NCBI GenBank assembly: GCA_963556195.1
Contig: CAUVYP010000262.1
Location: 124,001-188,000, forward strand
Direction: 5' to 3'
Length of the DNA stretch: 64,000 nucleotides
Source: Sepiola atlantica
Taxonomy: Eukaryota > Mollusca > Cephalopoda > Sepiida > Sepiolidae
Shown here: one piece after another, positions 36,887 to 49,535 of the stretch
Layout of the letters: each line of letters begins with the position of its first letter
Position numbering within the stretch: the first letter of the stretch is position 1
Position numbers and translations under genes: made by a program
Notes under the pieces: model-generated
Seen by the model: only the letters and a program-made list of their open reading frames with translations
What the model was told of the DNA's origin: nothing
The model's database searches: none

Positions 36887-39118
36887 TGAGCGCGTTTTAA
36901 AGTTGATATCGCTTTTGTTTATAACTTCCCCATTTATTCGAATTGGGCAACGAAACTTTGCAGACAACCGCGGATAGGCCTTTTCTACTGAAGTACCAAG
37001 TTTCAGAAGTGCAGCTCTAGTACTGCCGGAGATATGTCGATACAAACTGAATACGCAAAACATCAACAAAATTTAGCGCGTTTTAAAGTTGATATCGCTT
37101 TTGATTATAACTTCCACATTGATTCGAATTGTGCCGCGAAACTTTGCAGACAGTCGCGGATAGGCCTTTTCTACTGAAGTACCAAGTTTAAGAAGTGCAG
37201 CTCTTGCACTGCCGGATATATGTACATACAAACTGAATACGCAAAACTGCAACAAAATTTAGCGCGTTTTAAAGTTGATATCGCTTTTGTTTATAACTTC
37301 CACATTTATTCGAATTGTGCAAGGAAACTTAGCAGACAGTCGCGGATAGGCCTTTTCTACTGAAGTACCAAGTTTCAGAAGTGCAGCTCTTGTACTGCCG
37401 GAGATATGTCAATACAAACTTAATACGCAAAACATCAACAAAATTTAGCGCGTTTTAAAGTTGATATCGCTTTTGTTTATAACTTCCACATTTATTCGAA
37501 TTGTGCAACGAAACTTTGCAGACAACCGCGGAGACACATTTCCTACTGAAGTACGAAGTTTCAGAAGTGCAGCTTTTGTACTGCCGGAGATATGTCGATA
37601 CAAACTGAATACGTAAAACATCAACAAAATTTAGCGCGTTTTAAAGTTGATATCGCTTTTGTTTATAACTTCCACATTTGTTCGAATTGTGCAACGAAAC
37701 TTTGCAGACAGTCGCGGAGACACATTTTCTACTGAAGTACCAAGTTTCAGAAGTGCAGCTCTTGCACTGCCGGATATATGTACATACAAACTGAATACGC
37801 AAAACTGCAACAAAATTTAGCGCGTTTTAAAGTTGATATCGCTTTTGTTTATAACTTCCACATTTATTCGAATTGTGCAAGGAAACTTTGCAGACAGTCG
37901 CGGATAGGCCTTTTCTACTGAAGTACCAAGTTTCAGAAGTGCAGCTTTTGTACTGCCGGAGATATGTCGATACAAACTTAATACGCAAAACATCAACAAA
38001 ATTTAGCGCGTTTTAAAGTTGATATCGCTTATGATTATAACTTCCACATTTATTCGAATTGTGCAACGAAACTTTGCAGACAGTCGCGGAGACACATTTT
38101 CTACTGAAGTACCAAGTTTCAGAAGTGCAGCTCTTGTACTGCCGGAGATCTGTCGATACAAACTGAATACGCAAAACATCAACAAAATTTAGCGCGTTTT
38201 AAAGTTGATATCGCTTTTGTTTATAACTTCCCCATTTATTCGAATTGGGCAACGAAACTTTGCAGACAACCGCGGAGACACATTTTCTACTGAAGTACCA
38301 AGTTTCAGAAGTGCAGCTCTAGTACTGCCGGAAATATGTCGATACAAACTGAATACGCAAAACATCAACAAAATTTAGCGCGTTTTAAAGTTGATATCGC
38401 TTTTGATTATAACTTCCACATTTATTCGAATTGTGCCGCGAAACTTTGCAGACAGTCGCGGATAGGCCTTTACTACTGAAGTACGAAGTTTAAGAAGTGC
38501 AGCTCTTGCACTGCCGGATATATGTACATACAAACTGAATACGCAAAACTGCAACAAAATTTAGCGCGTTTTAAAGTTGATATCGCTTTTGTTTATAACT
38601 TCCACATTTATTCGAATTGTGCAAGGAAACTTAGCAGACAGTCGCGGATAGGCCTTTTCTACTGAAGTACCAAATTTCAGAAGTGCAGCTCTTGTACTGC
38701 CGGAGATATGTCGATACAAACTTAATACGCAAAACATCAACAAAATTTAGCGCGTTTTAAAGTTGATATCGCTTTTGTTTATAACTTCCACATTTATTCG
38801 AATTGTGCAACGAAACTTTGCAGACAACCGCGGAGACACATTTCCTACTGAAGTACCAAGTTTCAGAAGTGCAGCTTTTGTACTGCCGGAGATATGTCGA
38901 TACAAACTGAATACGTAAAACATCAATAAAATTTAGCGCGTTTTAAAGTTGATATCGCTTTTGTTTATAACTTCCACATTTGTTCGAATTGTGCAACGAA
39001 ACTTTGCAGACAGTCGCGGATAGGCCTTTTCTTGTGAAGTACCAAGTTTCAGAACTGCAGCTCTTGTACTGCCGGAGATATGTCGATACAAACTGAATAC
39101 GCAAAACATCAAAAAAAT
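36887..39118. repeat. Class II block with internal 7-monomer repeat
   Basis: IIg 36887, IIh 37073, IIi 37259, IIj 37445, then IIa-type 37631, IIb 37817, IIc-like 38003, IIg 38189, IIh 38375, IIi 38561, IIj 38747, IIk 38933. The series IIg-IIh-IIi recurs 1302 bp (7 monomers) later. In the first IIg the hexamer is TAGGCC instead of GACACA while both flanks stay IIg-like. Confidence 0.75.
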
Positions 39119-40048
39119 TCAGCGCGTTTTAAAGTTGATATCGCTTTTGTTTATAACATCCACATTTATTCGAATTGTGCAACGAAACTTTGCAGACAGT
39201 CGCGGATAGGCCTTTTCTAGTGAAGTACCAAGTTTCAGAAGTGCCGCTCTAGTACTGCCGGAGATATGCCGATACAAACTGAATACGCAAAACATCAACA
39301 AAATTTAGCGCGTTTTAAAGTTGATATCGCTTTTGTTTATAACTTCCACATTTATTCGAATTGTGCAACGAAACTTTACAGACAGTCGCGGAGACAGATT
39401 TTCTACTGAAGTACCAAGTTTCAGAAGTGCAGCTCTTGTACTGCCGGAGATATGTCGATACAAACTGAATACGCAAAACATCAACAAAATTTAGCGCGTT
39501 TTAAAGTTGATATCGCTTTTGTTTATAACTTCCACATTTGTTCGAATTGTGCAACGAAACTTTGCAGACAGTCGCGGATAGGCCTTTTCAAGTTAAGTAC
39601 CAAGTTTCAGAAGTGCAGCTCTAGTACTGCCGGAGATATGTCGATACAAACTGAATACGCAAAACATCAACAAAATTTAGCGCGTTTTAAAGTTGATATC
39701 GCTTTTGTTTATAACTTCCACATTTATTCGAATTGTGCAACGAAACTTTGCAGACAGTCGCGGATAGGCCTTTTCTAGTGAAGTACAAAGTTTCAGAAGT
39801 GCGGCTCTAGTACTGCCGGAGATATGCCGATACAAACTGAATACGTAAAACATCAACAAAATTTAGCGCGTTTTAAAGTTGATATCGCTTTTGTTTATGA
39901 CTTCCACATTTATTCGAATTCTGCGACGAAACTTTGCAGACAGTCGCGGAGACACATTTACTACTGAAGTACCAAGTTTCAGAAGTGCAGCTCTTGTACT
40001 GCCGGAGATATGTCGATACAAACTTAATACGCAAAACATCAACAAAAT
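39119..40048. repeat. Class I cassette, one monomer short
   Basis: I1 39119 (starting TTCAGCGCG), a chimeric I2/I3 monomer 39305, I4 39491 (CAAGTTAAG), I5 39677, I6 39863. Five monomers replace the usual six because I2 and I3 are fused into one. Confidence 0.82.
39305..39490. repeat. Chimeric I2/I3 monomer (deletion product)
   Basis: The left part carries TTTGTTTATAAC and TTTACAGACAGTCGC (I2). The right part carries GAGACAGATT, CTCTTGTAC, TGTCGATAC and ACTGAATACGC (I3). The exchange lies at about 39380-39398. One monomer is missing relative to other cassettes, so an in-register unequal crossover is the simplest cause. Confidence 0.8.
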
Positions 40049-41536
40049 TTAGCGCGTTTTAAAGTTGATATCGCTTTTGTTTATAACTTCCACATTTGTT
40101 CGAATTGTGCAACGAAACTTTGCAGACAGTCGCGGATAGGCCTTTTCTAGTGAAGTACCAAGTTTCAGAAGTGCAGCTCTAGTACTGCCGGAGATATGTC
40201 GATACAAACTGAATACGCAAAACATCAACAAAATTTAGCGCGTTTTAAAGTTGATATCGCTTTTGTTTATAACTTCCACATTTGTTCGAATTGTGCAACG
40301 AAACTTTGCAGACAGTCGCGGAGACACATTTTCTACTGAAGTACCAAGTTTCAGAAGTGCAGCTCTAGTACTGCCGGAGATATGCCGATACAAACTGAAT
40401 ACGTAAAACATCAACAAAAATGAGCGCGTTTAAAAGTTGATATCGCTTTTGTTTATAACTTCCACATTTGTTCGAATTGTGCAACGAAACTTTGCAGACA
40501 GTCGCGGAGACACAGTTTCTACTGAAGTACCAAGTTTCAGAAGTGCAGCTCTTGTACTGCCGGAGATATGTCGATACAAACTTAATACGCAAAACATCAA
40601 CAAAATTTAGCGCGTTTTAAAGTTGATATCGCTTTAGTTTATAACTTCCACATTTGTTCGAATTGTGCAACGAAACTTTGCAGACAGTCGCGGATAGGCC
40701 TTTTCTAGTGAAGTACCAAGTTCCAGAAGTGCAGCTCTAGTACTGCCGGAGATATGTCGATAAAAACTGAATACGCAAAACATCAAAAAAATTTAGCGCG
40801 TTTTAAAGTTGATATCGCTTTTGTTTATAACTTCCACATTTATTCGAATTGTGCAACGAAACTTTGCAGACAGTCGCGGAGACACATTTTCTACTGAAGT
40901 ACCAAGTTTCAGAAGTGCAGCTCTTGTACTGCCGGAGATATGTCGATACAAACTTAATACGCAAAACATCAACAAAATTTAGCGCGTTTTAAAGTTGATA
41001 TCGCTTTTGTTTATAACTTCCACATTTGTTCGAATTGTGCAACGAAACTTTGCAGACAGTCGCGGAGACACATTTTCTACTGAAGTACCAAGTTTCAGAA
41101 GTGCAGCTCTTGTACTGCCGGAGATATGTCGATACAAACTGAATACGCAAAACATCAACAAAATTTAGCGCGTTTTAAAGTTGATATCGCTTTTGTTTAT
41201 AACTTCCACATTTGTTCGAATTGTGCAACGAAACTTTGCAGACAGTCGCGGATAGGCCTTTTCTAGTGAAGTACCAAGTTTCAGAAGTGCAGCTCTAGTA
41301 CTGCCGGAGATATGTCGATACAAACTGAATACGCAAAACATCAAAACAATTTAGCGCGTTTAAAAGTTGATATCGCTTTTGTTTATAACTTCCACATTTA
41401 TTCGAATTGTGCAACGAAACTTTGCAGACAGTCGCGGATAGGCCTTTTCTAGGGAAGTACCAAGTCTCAGAAGTGCAGCTCTAGTACTGCCGGAGATATA
41501 CCGATACAAACTGAATACGTAAAACATCAACAAAAT
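40049..41536. repeat. Class T-like block (8 monomers)
   Basis: T4-like, T3-like with CGTAAAAC, T2-like (AAAATGAGCGCG), T4 (40607), GACACA monomer, T3, T4 (41165, CATCAAAACAAT at its end) and T1 (41351, TTTAAAAG start, AAGTCTCAG, GATATACCGATAC). It leads directly into class II. Confidence 0.72.
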
Positions 41537-43396
41537 TGAGCGCGTTTTAAAGTTGATATCGCTTTTGTTTATAACTTCCACATTTATTCGAATTGTGCAA
41601 CGAAACTTTGCAGACAGTCGCGGAGACACATTTTCTACTGAAGTACCAAGTTTCAGAAGTGCAGCTCTTGCACTGCCGGATATATGTACATACAAACTGA
41701 ATACGCACAACTGCAACAAAATTTAGCGCGTTTTAAAGTTGATATCGCTTTTGTTTATAACTTCCACATTTATTCGAATTGTGCAAGGAAACTTTGCAGA
41801 CAGTCGCGGATAGGCGTTTTCTACTGAAGTACCAAGTTTCAGAAGTGCAGCTCTTGTACTGCCGGAGATATGTCGATACAAACTTAATACGCAAAACATC
41901 AACAAAATTTAGCGCGTTTTAAAGTTGATATCGCTTATGATTATAACTTCCACATTTATTCGAATTGTGCAACGAAACTTTGCAGACAGTCGCGGAGACA
42001 CATTTTCTACAGAAGTACCAAGTTTCAGAAGTGCAGCTCTTGTACTGCCGCAGATATGTCGATACAAACTTAATACGCAAAACATCAACAAAATTTAGCG
42101 CGTTTTAAAGTTGATATCGCTTTTGTTTATAACTTCCACATTTGTTCGAATTGTGCAACGAAACTTTGCAGACAGTCGCGGAGACACATTTTCTACTGAA
42201 GTACCAAGTTTCAGAAGTGCAGCTCTTGTACTGCCGGAGATATGTCGATACAAACTTAATACGCAAAACATCAACAAAATTTAGCGCGTTTTAAAGTTGA
42301 TATCGCTTTTGTTTATAACTTCCACATTTATTCGAATTGTGCAACGAAACTTTGCAGACAGTGGCGGATAGGCCTTTTCTAGTGAAGTACCAAGTTTCAG
42401 AAGTGCAGCTCTAGTACTGCCGGAGATATGCCGATACAAACTGAATACCCAAAACATCAACAAAATTTAGCGCGTTTTAAAGTTGATATCGCGTTTGTTT
42501 ATAACTTCCCCATTTATTCGAATTGGGCAACGAAACTTTGCAGACAACCGCGGAGACACATTTTCTACGGAAGTACCAAGTTTCAGAAGTGCAGCTCTAG
42601 TACTGCCGGAGATATGTCGATACAAACTGAATACGCAAAACATCAACAAAATTTAGCGCGTTTTAAAGTTGATATCGCTTTTGATTATAACTTCCACATT
42701 TATTCGAATTGTGCCGCGAAACTTTGCAGACAGTCGCGGATAGGCCTTTTCTACTGAAGTACCAAGTTTAAGAAGTGCAGCTCTTGCACTGCCGGATATA
42801 TGTACATACAAACTGAATACGCAAAACTGCAACAAAATTTAGCGCGTTTTAAAGTTGATATCGCTTTTGTTTATAACTTCCACATTTATTCGAATTGTGC
42901 AAGGAAACTTAGCAGACAGTCGCGGATAGGCCTTTTCTACTGAAGTACCAAGTTTCAGAAGTGCAGCTCTTGTACTGCCGGAGATATGTCAATACAAACT
43001 TAATACGCAAAACATCAACAAAATTTAGCGCGTTTTAAAGTTGATATCGCTTTTGTTTATAACTTCCACATTTATTCGAATTGTGCAACGAAACTTTGCA
43101 GACAACCGCGGAGACACATTTCCTACTGAAGTACCAAGTTTCAGAAGTGCAGCTTTTGTACTGCCGGAGATATGTCGATACAAACTGAATACGTAAAACA
43201 TCAACAAAATTTAGCGCGTTTTGAAGTTGATATCGCTTTTGTTTATAACTTCCACATTTGTTCGAATTGTGCAACGAAACTTTGCAGACAGTCGCGGATA
43301 GGCCTTTTCTTGTGAAGTACCAAGTTTCAGAAGTGCAGCTCTTGTACTGCCGGAGATATGTCGATACAAACTGAATACGCAAAACATCAACAAAAT
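41537..43396. repeat. Class II cassette (10 monomers)
   Basis: T2/IIa junction, IIb, IIc (41909), T3-like, IIe (42281), IIg (42467), IIh, IIi, IIj (43025), IIk (43211, with GTTTTGAAGTTG). IIf is absent, which shortens it by one monomer relative to 29447-31491. The GTTTTGAAG change is shared only by 43211, 47862 and 49536. Confidence 0.8.
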
Positions 43397-44698
43397 TTAG
43401 CGCGTTTTAAAGTTGATATCGCTTTTGTTTATAACTTCCACATTTGTTCGAATTGTGCAACGAAACTTTGCAGACAGTCGCGGATAGGCCTTTTCAAGTT
43501 AAGTACCAAGTTTCAGAAGTGCAGCTCTAGTACTGCCGGAGATATGTCGATACAAACTGAATACGCAAAACATCAACAAAATTTAGCGCGTTTTAAAGTT
43601 GATATCGCTTTTGTTTATAACTTCCACATTTATTCGAATTGTGCAACGAAACTTTACAGACAGTCGCGGAGACACATTTTCTACTGAAGTACCAAGTTTC
43701 AGAAGTGCAGCTCTTGTACTGCCGGAGATATGTTGATACAAACTTAATACGCAAAACATCAACAAAATTTAGCGCGTTTTAAAGTTGATATCGCTTTTGT
43801 ATATAACTTCCACATTTATTCGAATTGTGCAACGAAACTTTGCAGACAACCGCGGAGACAGATTTTCTACTGAAGTACCAAGTTTCAGAAGTGCAGCTCT
43901 AGTACTGCCGGAGATATGTCGATACAAACTGAATACGCAAAACATCAACAAAATTTAGCGCGTTTTAAAGTTGATATCGCTTTTGTTTATAACTTCCACA
44001 TTTATTCGAATTGTGCAACGAAACTTTGCAGACAGTCGCGGATAGGCCTTTTCTAGTGAAGTACAAAGTTTCAGAAGTGCCGCTCTAGTACTGCCGGAGA
44101 TATGCCGATACAAACTTAATACGTAAAACATCAACAAAATTTAGCGCGTTTTAAAGTTGATATCGCTTTTGTTTATGACTTCCACATTTATTCGAATTCT
44201 GCGACGAAACTTTGCAGACAGTCGCGGAGACACATTTACTACTGAAGTACCAAGTTTCAGAAGTGCAGCTCTTGTACTGCCGGAGATATGTCGATACAAA
44301 CTTAATACGCAAAACATCAACAAAATTTAGCGCGTTTTAAAGTTGATATCGCTTTTGTTTATAACTTCCACATTTGTTCGAATTGTGCAACGAAACTTTG
44401 CAGACAGTCGCGGATAGGCCTTTTCTAGTGAAGTACCAAGTTTCAGAAGTGCAGCTCTAGTACTGCCGGAGATATGTCGATACAAACTGAATACGCAAAA
44501 CATCAACAAAATTTAGCGCGTTTTAAAGTTGATATCGCTTTTGTTTATAACTTCCACATTTGTTCGAATTGTGCAACGAAACTTTGCAGACAGTCGCGGA
44601 GACACATTTTCTACTGAAGTACCAAGTTTCAGAAGTGCAGCTCTTGTACTGCCGGAGATATGTCGATACAAACTGAATACGCAAAACATCAACAAAAT
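43397..44698. repeat. Class I segment (7 monomers), source of the 34-monomer repeat
   Basis: I4 (CAAGTTAAG), I2, I3 (GAGACAGATT), I5 (43955), I6 (44141), then two T-like monomers. I4 appears before I2 here, and the usual I1 is absent. The segment recurs at 49722 onward (spacing 6325 before, 6324 after, the insertion at 44983). Confidence 0.78.
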
Positions 44699-45629
44699 TT
44701 AGCGCGTTTTAAAGTTGATATCGCTTTTGTTTATAACTTCCCCATTTATTCGAATTGGGCAACGAAACTTTGCAGACAACCGCGGAGACACATTTTCTAC
44801 TGAAGTACCAAGTTTCAGAAGTGCAGCTCTAGTACTGCCGGAGATATGTCGATACAAACTGAATACGCAAAACATCAACAAAATTTAGCGCGTTTTAAAG
44901 TTGATATCGCTTTTGATTATAACTTCCACATTTATTCGAATTGTGCCGCGAAACTTTGCAGACAGTCGCGGATAGGCCTTTTGCTACTGAAGTACCAAGT
45001 TTAAGAAGTGCAGCTCTTGCACTGCCGGATATATGTACATACAAACTGAATACGCAAAACTGCAACAAAATTTAGCGCGTTTTAAAGTTGATATCGCTTT
45101 TGTTTATAACTTCCACATTTATTCGAATTGTGCAAGGAAACTTAGCAGACAGTCGCGGATAGGCCTTTTCTACTGAAGTACCAAGTTTCAGAAGTTCAGC
45201 TCTTGTACTGCCGGAGATATGTCAATACAAACTTAATACGCAAAACATCAACAAAATTTAGCGCGTTTTAAAGTTGATATCGCTTTTGTTTATAACTTCC
45301 ACATTTATTCGAATTGTGCAACGAAACTTTGCAGACAACCGCGGAGACACATTTCCTACTGAAGTACCAAGTTTCAGAAGTGCAGCTTTTGTACTGCCGG
45401 AGATATGTCGATACAAACTGAATACGTAAAACATCAACAAAATTTAGCGCGTTTTAAAGTTGATATCGCTTTTGTTTATAACTTCCACATTTGTTCGAAT
45501 TGTGCAACGAAACTTTGCAGACAGTCGCGGATAGGCCTTTTCTTGTGAAGTACCAAGTTTCAGAACTGCAGCTCTTGTACTGCCGGAGATATGTCGATAC
45601 AAACTGAATACGCAAAACATCAAAAAAAT
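44699..45629. repeat. Class II right portion (5 monomers)
   Basis: IIg 44699, IIh 44885 (187 bp), IIi 45072 (AGAAGTTCAGC), IIj 45258, IIk 45444. Matches 51024-51953 monomer for monomer, including AGAAGTTCAGC. Confidence 0.8.
44885..45071. repeat. 187-bp monomer with single-base insertion
   Basis: GGCCTTTTGCTACTG has an extra G at 44983 relative to GGCCTTTTCTACTG. Its duplicate at 51210 lacks the insertion, so the change arose after the duplication or is an assembly error. Confidence 0.85.
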
Positions 45630-48600
45630 TTAGCGCGTTTTAAAGTTGATATCGCTTTTGTTTATAACATCCACATTTATTCGAATTGTGCAACGAAACT
45701 TTGCAGACAGTCGCGGATAGGCCTTTTCTAGTGAAGTGCCAAGTTTCAGAAGTGCCGCTCTAGTACTGCCGGAGATATGCCGATACAAACTGAATACGCA
45801 AAACATCAACAAAATTTAGCGCGTTTTAAAGTTGATATCGCTTTTGTTTATAACTTCCACATTTATTCGAATTGTGCAACGAAACTTTACAGACAGTCGC
45901 GGAGACACATTTTCTACTGAAGTACCAAGTTTCAGAAGTGCAGCTCTAGTACTGCCGGAGATATGTCGATACAAACTTAATACGCAAAACATCAACAAAA
46001 TTTAGCGCGTTTTAAAGTTGATATCGCTTTTGTATATAACTTCCACATTTATTCGAATTGTGCAACGAAACTTTGCAGACAACCGCGGAGACAGATTTTC
46101 TACTGAAGTACCAAGTTTCAGAAGTGCAGCTCTTGTACTGCCGGAGATATGTCGATACAAACTGAATACGCAAAACATCAACAAAATTTAGCGCGTTTTA
46201 AAGTTGATATCGCTTTTGTTTATAACTTCCACATTTGTTCGAATTGTGCAACGAAACTTTGCAGACAGTCGCGGATAGGCCTTTTCTTGTGAAGTACCAA
46301 GTTTCAGAACTGCAGCTCTTGTACTGCTGGAGATATGTCGATACAAACTGAATACGCAAAACATCAAAAAAATTTAGCGCGTTTTAAAGTTGATATCGCT
46401 TTTGTTTATAACATCCACATTTATTCGAATTGTGCAACGAAACTTTGCAGACAGTCGCGGATAGGCCTTTTCTAGTGAAGTACCAAGTTTCAGAAGTGCC
46501 GCTCTAGTACTGCCGGAGATATGCCGATACAAACTGAATACGCAAAACATCAACAAAATTTAGCGCGTTTTAAAGTTGATATCGCTTTTGTTTATAACTT
46601 CCACATTTATTCGAATTGTGCAACGAAACTTTACAGACAGTCGCGGAGACACATTTTCTACTGAAGTACCAAGTTTCAGAAGTGCAGCTCTAGTACTGCC
46701 GGAGATATGTTGATACAAACTTAATACGCAAAACATCAACAAAATTTAGCGCGTTTTAAAGTTGATATCGCTTTTGTATATAACTTCCACATTTATTCGA
46801 ATTGTGCAACGAAACTTTACAGACAGTCGCGGAGACACATTTTCTACTGAAGTACCAAGTTTCAGAAGTGCAGCTCTAGTACTGCCGGAGATATGTTGAT
46901 ACAAACTTAATACGCAAAACATCAACAAAATTTAGCGCGTTTTAAAGTTGATATCGCTTTTGTTTATAACTTCCACATTTGTTCGAATTGTGCAACGAAA
47001 CTTTGCAGACAGTCGCGGATAGGCCTTTTCAAGTTAAGTACCAAGTTTCAGAAGTGCAGCTCTAGTACTGCCGGAGATATGTCGATACAAACTGAATACG
47101 CAAAACATCAACAAAATTTAGCGCGTTTTAAAGTTGATATCGCTTTTGTTTATAACTTCCACATTTATTCGAATTGTGCAACGGAACTTTACAGACAGTC
47201 GCGGAGACACATTTTCTACTGAAGTACCAAGTTTCAGAAGTGCAGCTCTTGTACTGCCGGAGATATGTTGATACAAACTTAATACGCAAAACATCAACAA
47301 AATTTAGCGCGTTTTAAAGTTGATATCGCTTTTGTATATAACTTCCACATTTATTCGAATTGTGCAACGAAACTTTGCAGACAACCGCGGAGACACATTT
47401 TCTACTGAAGTACCAAGTTTCAGAAGTGCAGCTCTTGTACTGCCGGAGATATGTCGATACAAACTGAATACGCAAAACATCAACAAAATTTAGCGCGTTT
47501 TAAAGTTGATATCGCTTTTGTTTATAACTTCCACATTTGTTCGAATTGTGCAACGAAACTTTGCAGACAGTCGCGGATAGGCCTTTTCAAGTTAAGTACC
47601 AAGTTTCAGAAGTGCAGCTCTAGTACTGCCGGAGATATGTCGATACAAACTGAATACGCAAAACATCAACAAAATTTAGCGCGTTTTAAAGTTGATATCG
47701 CTTTTGTTTATAACTTCCACATTTATTCGAATTGTGCAACGAAACTTTGCAGACAGTCGCGGATAGGCCTTTTCTAGTGAAGTACAAAGTTTCAGAAGTG
47801 CCGCTCTAGTACTGCCGGAGATATGCCGATACAAACTGAATACGTAAAACATCAACAAAATTTAGCGCGTTTTGAAGTTGATATCGCTTTTGTTTATAAC
47901 TTCCACATTTGTTCGAATTGTGCAACGAAACTTTGCAGACAGTCGCGGATAGGCCTTTTCTTGTGAAGTACCAAGTTTCAGAACTGCAGCTCTTGTACTG
48001 CCGGAGATATGTCGATACAAACTGAATACGCAAAACATCAAAAAAATTTAGCGCGTTTTAAAGTTGATATCGCTTTTGTTTATAACATCCACATTTATTC
48101 GAATTGTGCAACGAAACTTTGCAGACAGTCGCGGATAGGCCTTTTCTAGTGAAGTACCAAGTTTCAGAAGTGCCGCTCTAGTACTGCCGGAGATATGCCG
48201 ATACAAACTGAATACGCAAAACATCAAAAAAATTTAGCGCGTTTTAAAGTTGATATCGCTTTTGTTTATAACTTCCACATTTATTCGAATTGTGCAACGA
48301 AACTTTACAGACAGTCGCGGAGACACATTTTCTACTGAAGTACCAAGTTTCAGAAGTGCAGCTCTAGTACTGCCGGAGATATGTTGATACAAACTTAATA
48401 CGCAAAACATCAACAAAATTTAGCGCGTTTTAAAGTTGATATCGCTTTTGTATATAACTTCCACATTTATTCGAATTGTGCAACGAAACTTTGCAGACAA
48501 CCGCGGAGACAGATTTTCTACTGAAGTACCAAGTTTCAGAAGTGCAGCTCTTGTACTGCCGGAGATATGTCGATACAAACTGAATACGCAAAACATCAAC

Positions 48601-49535
48601 AAAATTTAGCGCGTTTTAAAGTTGATATCGCTTTTGTTTATAACTTCCACATTTGTTCGAATTGTGCAACGAAACTTTGCAGACAGTCGCGGATAGGCCT
48701 TTTCAAGTTAAGTACCAAGTTTCAGAAGTGCAGCTCTAGTACTGCCGGAGATATGTCGATACAAACTGAATACGCAAAACATCAACAAAATTTAGCGCGT
48801 TTTAAAGTTGATATCGCTTTTGTTTATAACTTCCACATTTATTCGACTTGTGCAACGAAACTTTACAGACAGTCGCGGAGACACATTTTCTACTGAAGTA
48901 CCAAGTTTCAGAAGTGCAGCTCTTGTACTGCCGGAGATATGTTGATACAAACTTAATACGCAAAACATCAACAAAATTTAGCGCGTTTTAAAGTTGATAT
49001 CGCTTTTGTATATAACTTCCACATTTATTCGAATTGTGCAACGAAACTTTGCAGACAACCGCGGAGACACATTTTCTACTGAAGTACCAAGTTTCAGAAG
49101 TGCAGCTCTTGTACTGCCGGAGATATGTCGATACAAACTGAATACGCAAAACATCAACAAAATTTAGCGCGTTTTAAAGTTGATATCGCTTTTGTTTATA
49201 ACTTCCACATTTGTTCGAATTGTGCAACGAAACTTTGCAGACAGTCGCGGATAGGCCTTTTCAAGTTAAGTACCAAGTTTCAGAAGTGCAGCTCTAGTAC
49301 TGCCGGAGATATGTCGATACAAACTGAATACGCAAAACATCAACAAAATTTAGCGCGTTTTAAAGTTGATATCGCTTTTGTTTATAACTTCCACATTTAT
49401 TCGAATTGTGCAACGAAACTTTGCAGACAGTCGCGGATAGGCCTTTTCTAGTGAAGTACAAAGTTTCAGAAGTGCCGCTCTTGTACTGCCGGAGATATGC
49501 CGATACAAACTGAATACGTAAAACATCAACAAAAT
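45630..49535. repeat. Amplified class I block with 9-monomer duplication
   Basis: Twenty-one monomers, almost all I1 to I5 types. The run 46374-48047 (I1, I2, chimeric I3, I4, I2, I3, I4, I5, IIk) recurs at 48048-49721 (spacing 1674 = 9 x 186). The recurring mini-series is I2-I3-I4, without I1. Confidence 0.8.
46746..46931. repeat. Chimeric I3/I2 monomer (conversion-like)
   Basis: It begins with TTGTATATAAC (I3) and then carries TTTACAGACAGTCGC, CTCTAGTAC, TGTTGATAC and ACTTAATACGC (I2). The monomer count is unchanged compared with equivalent cassettes, so the right two thirds look overwritten by the neighbouring I2 at 46560 rather than exchanged by crossover. Confidence 0.75.
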
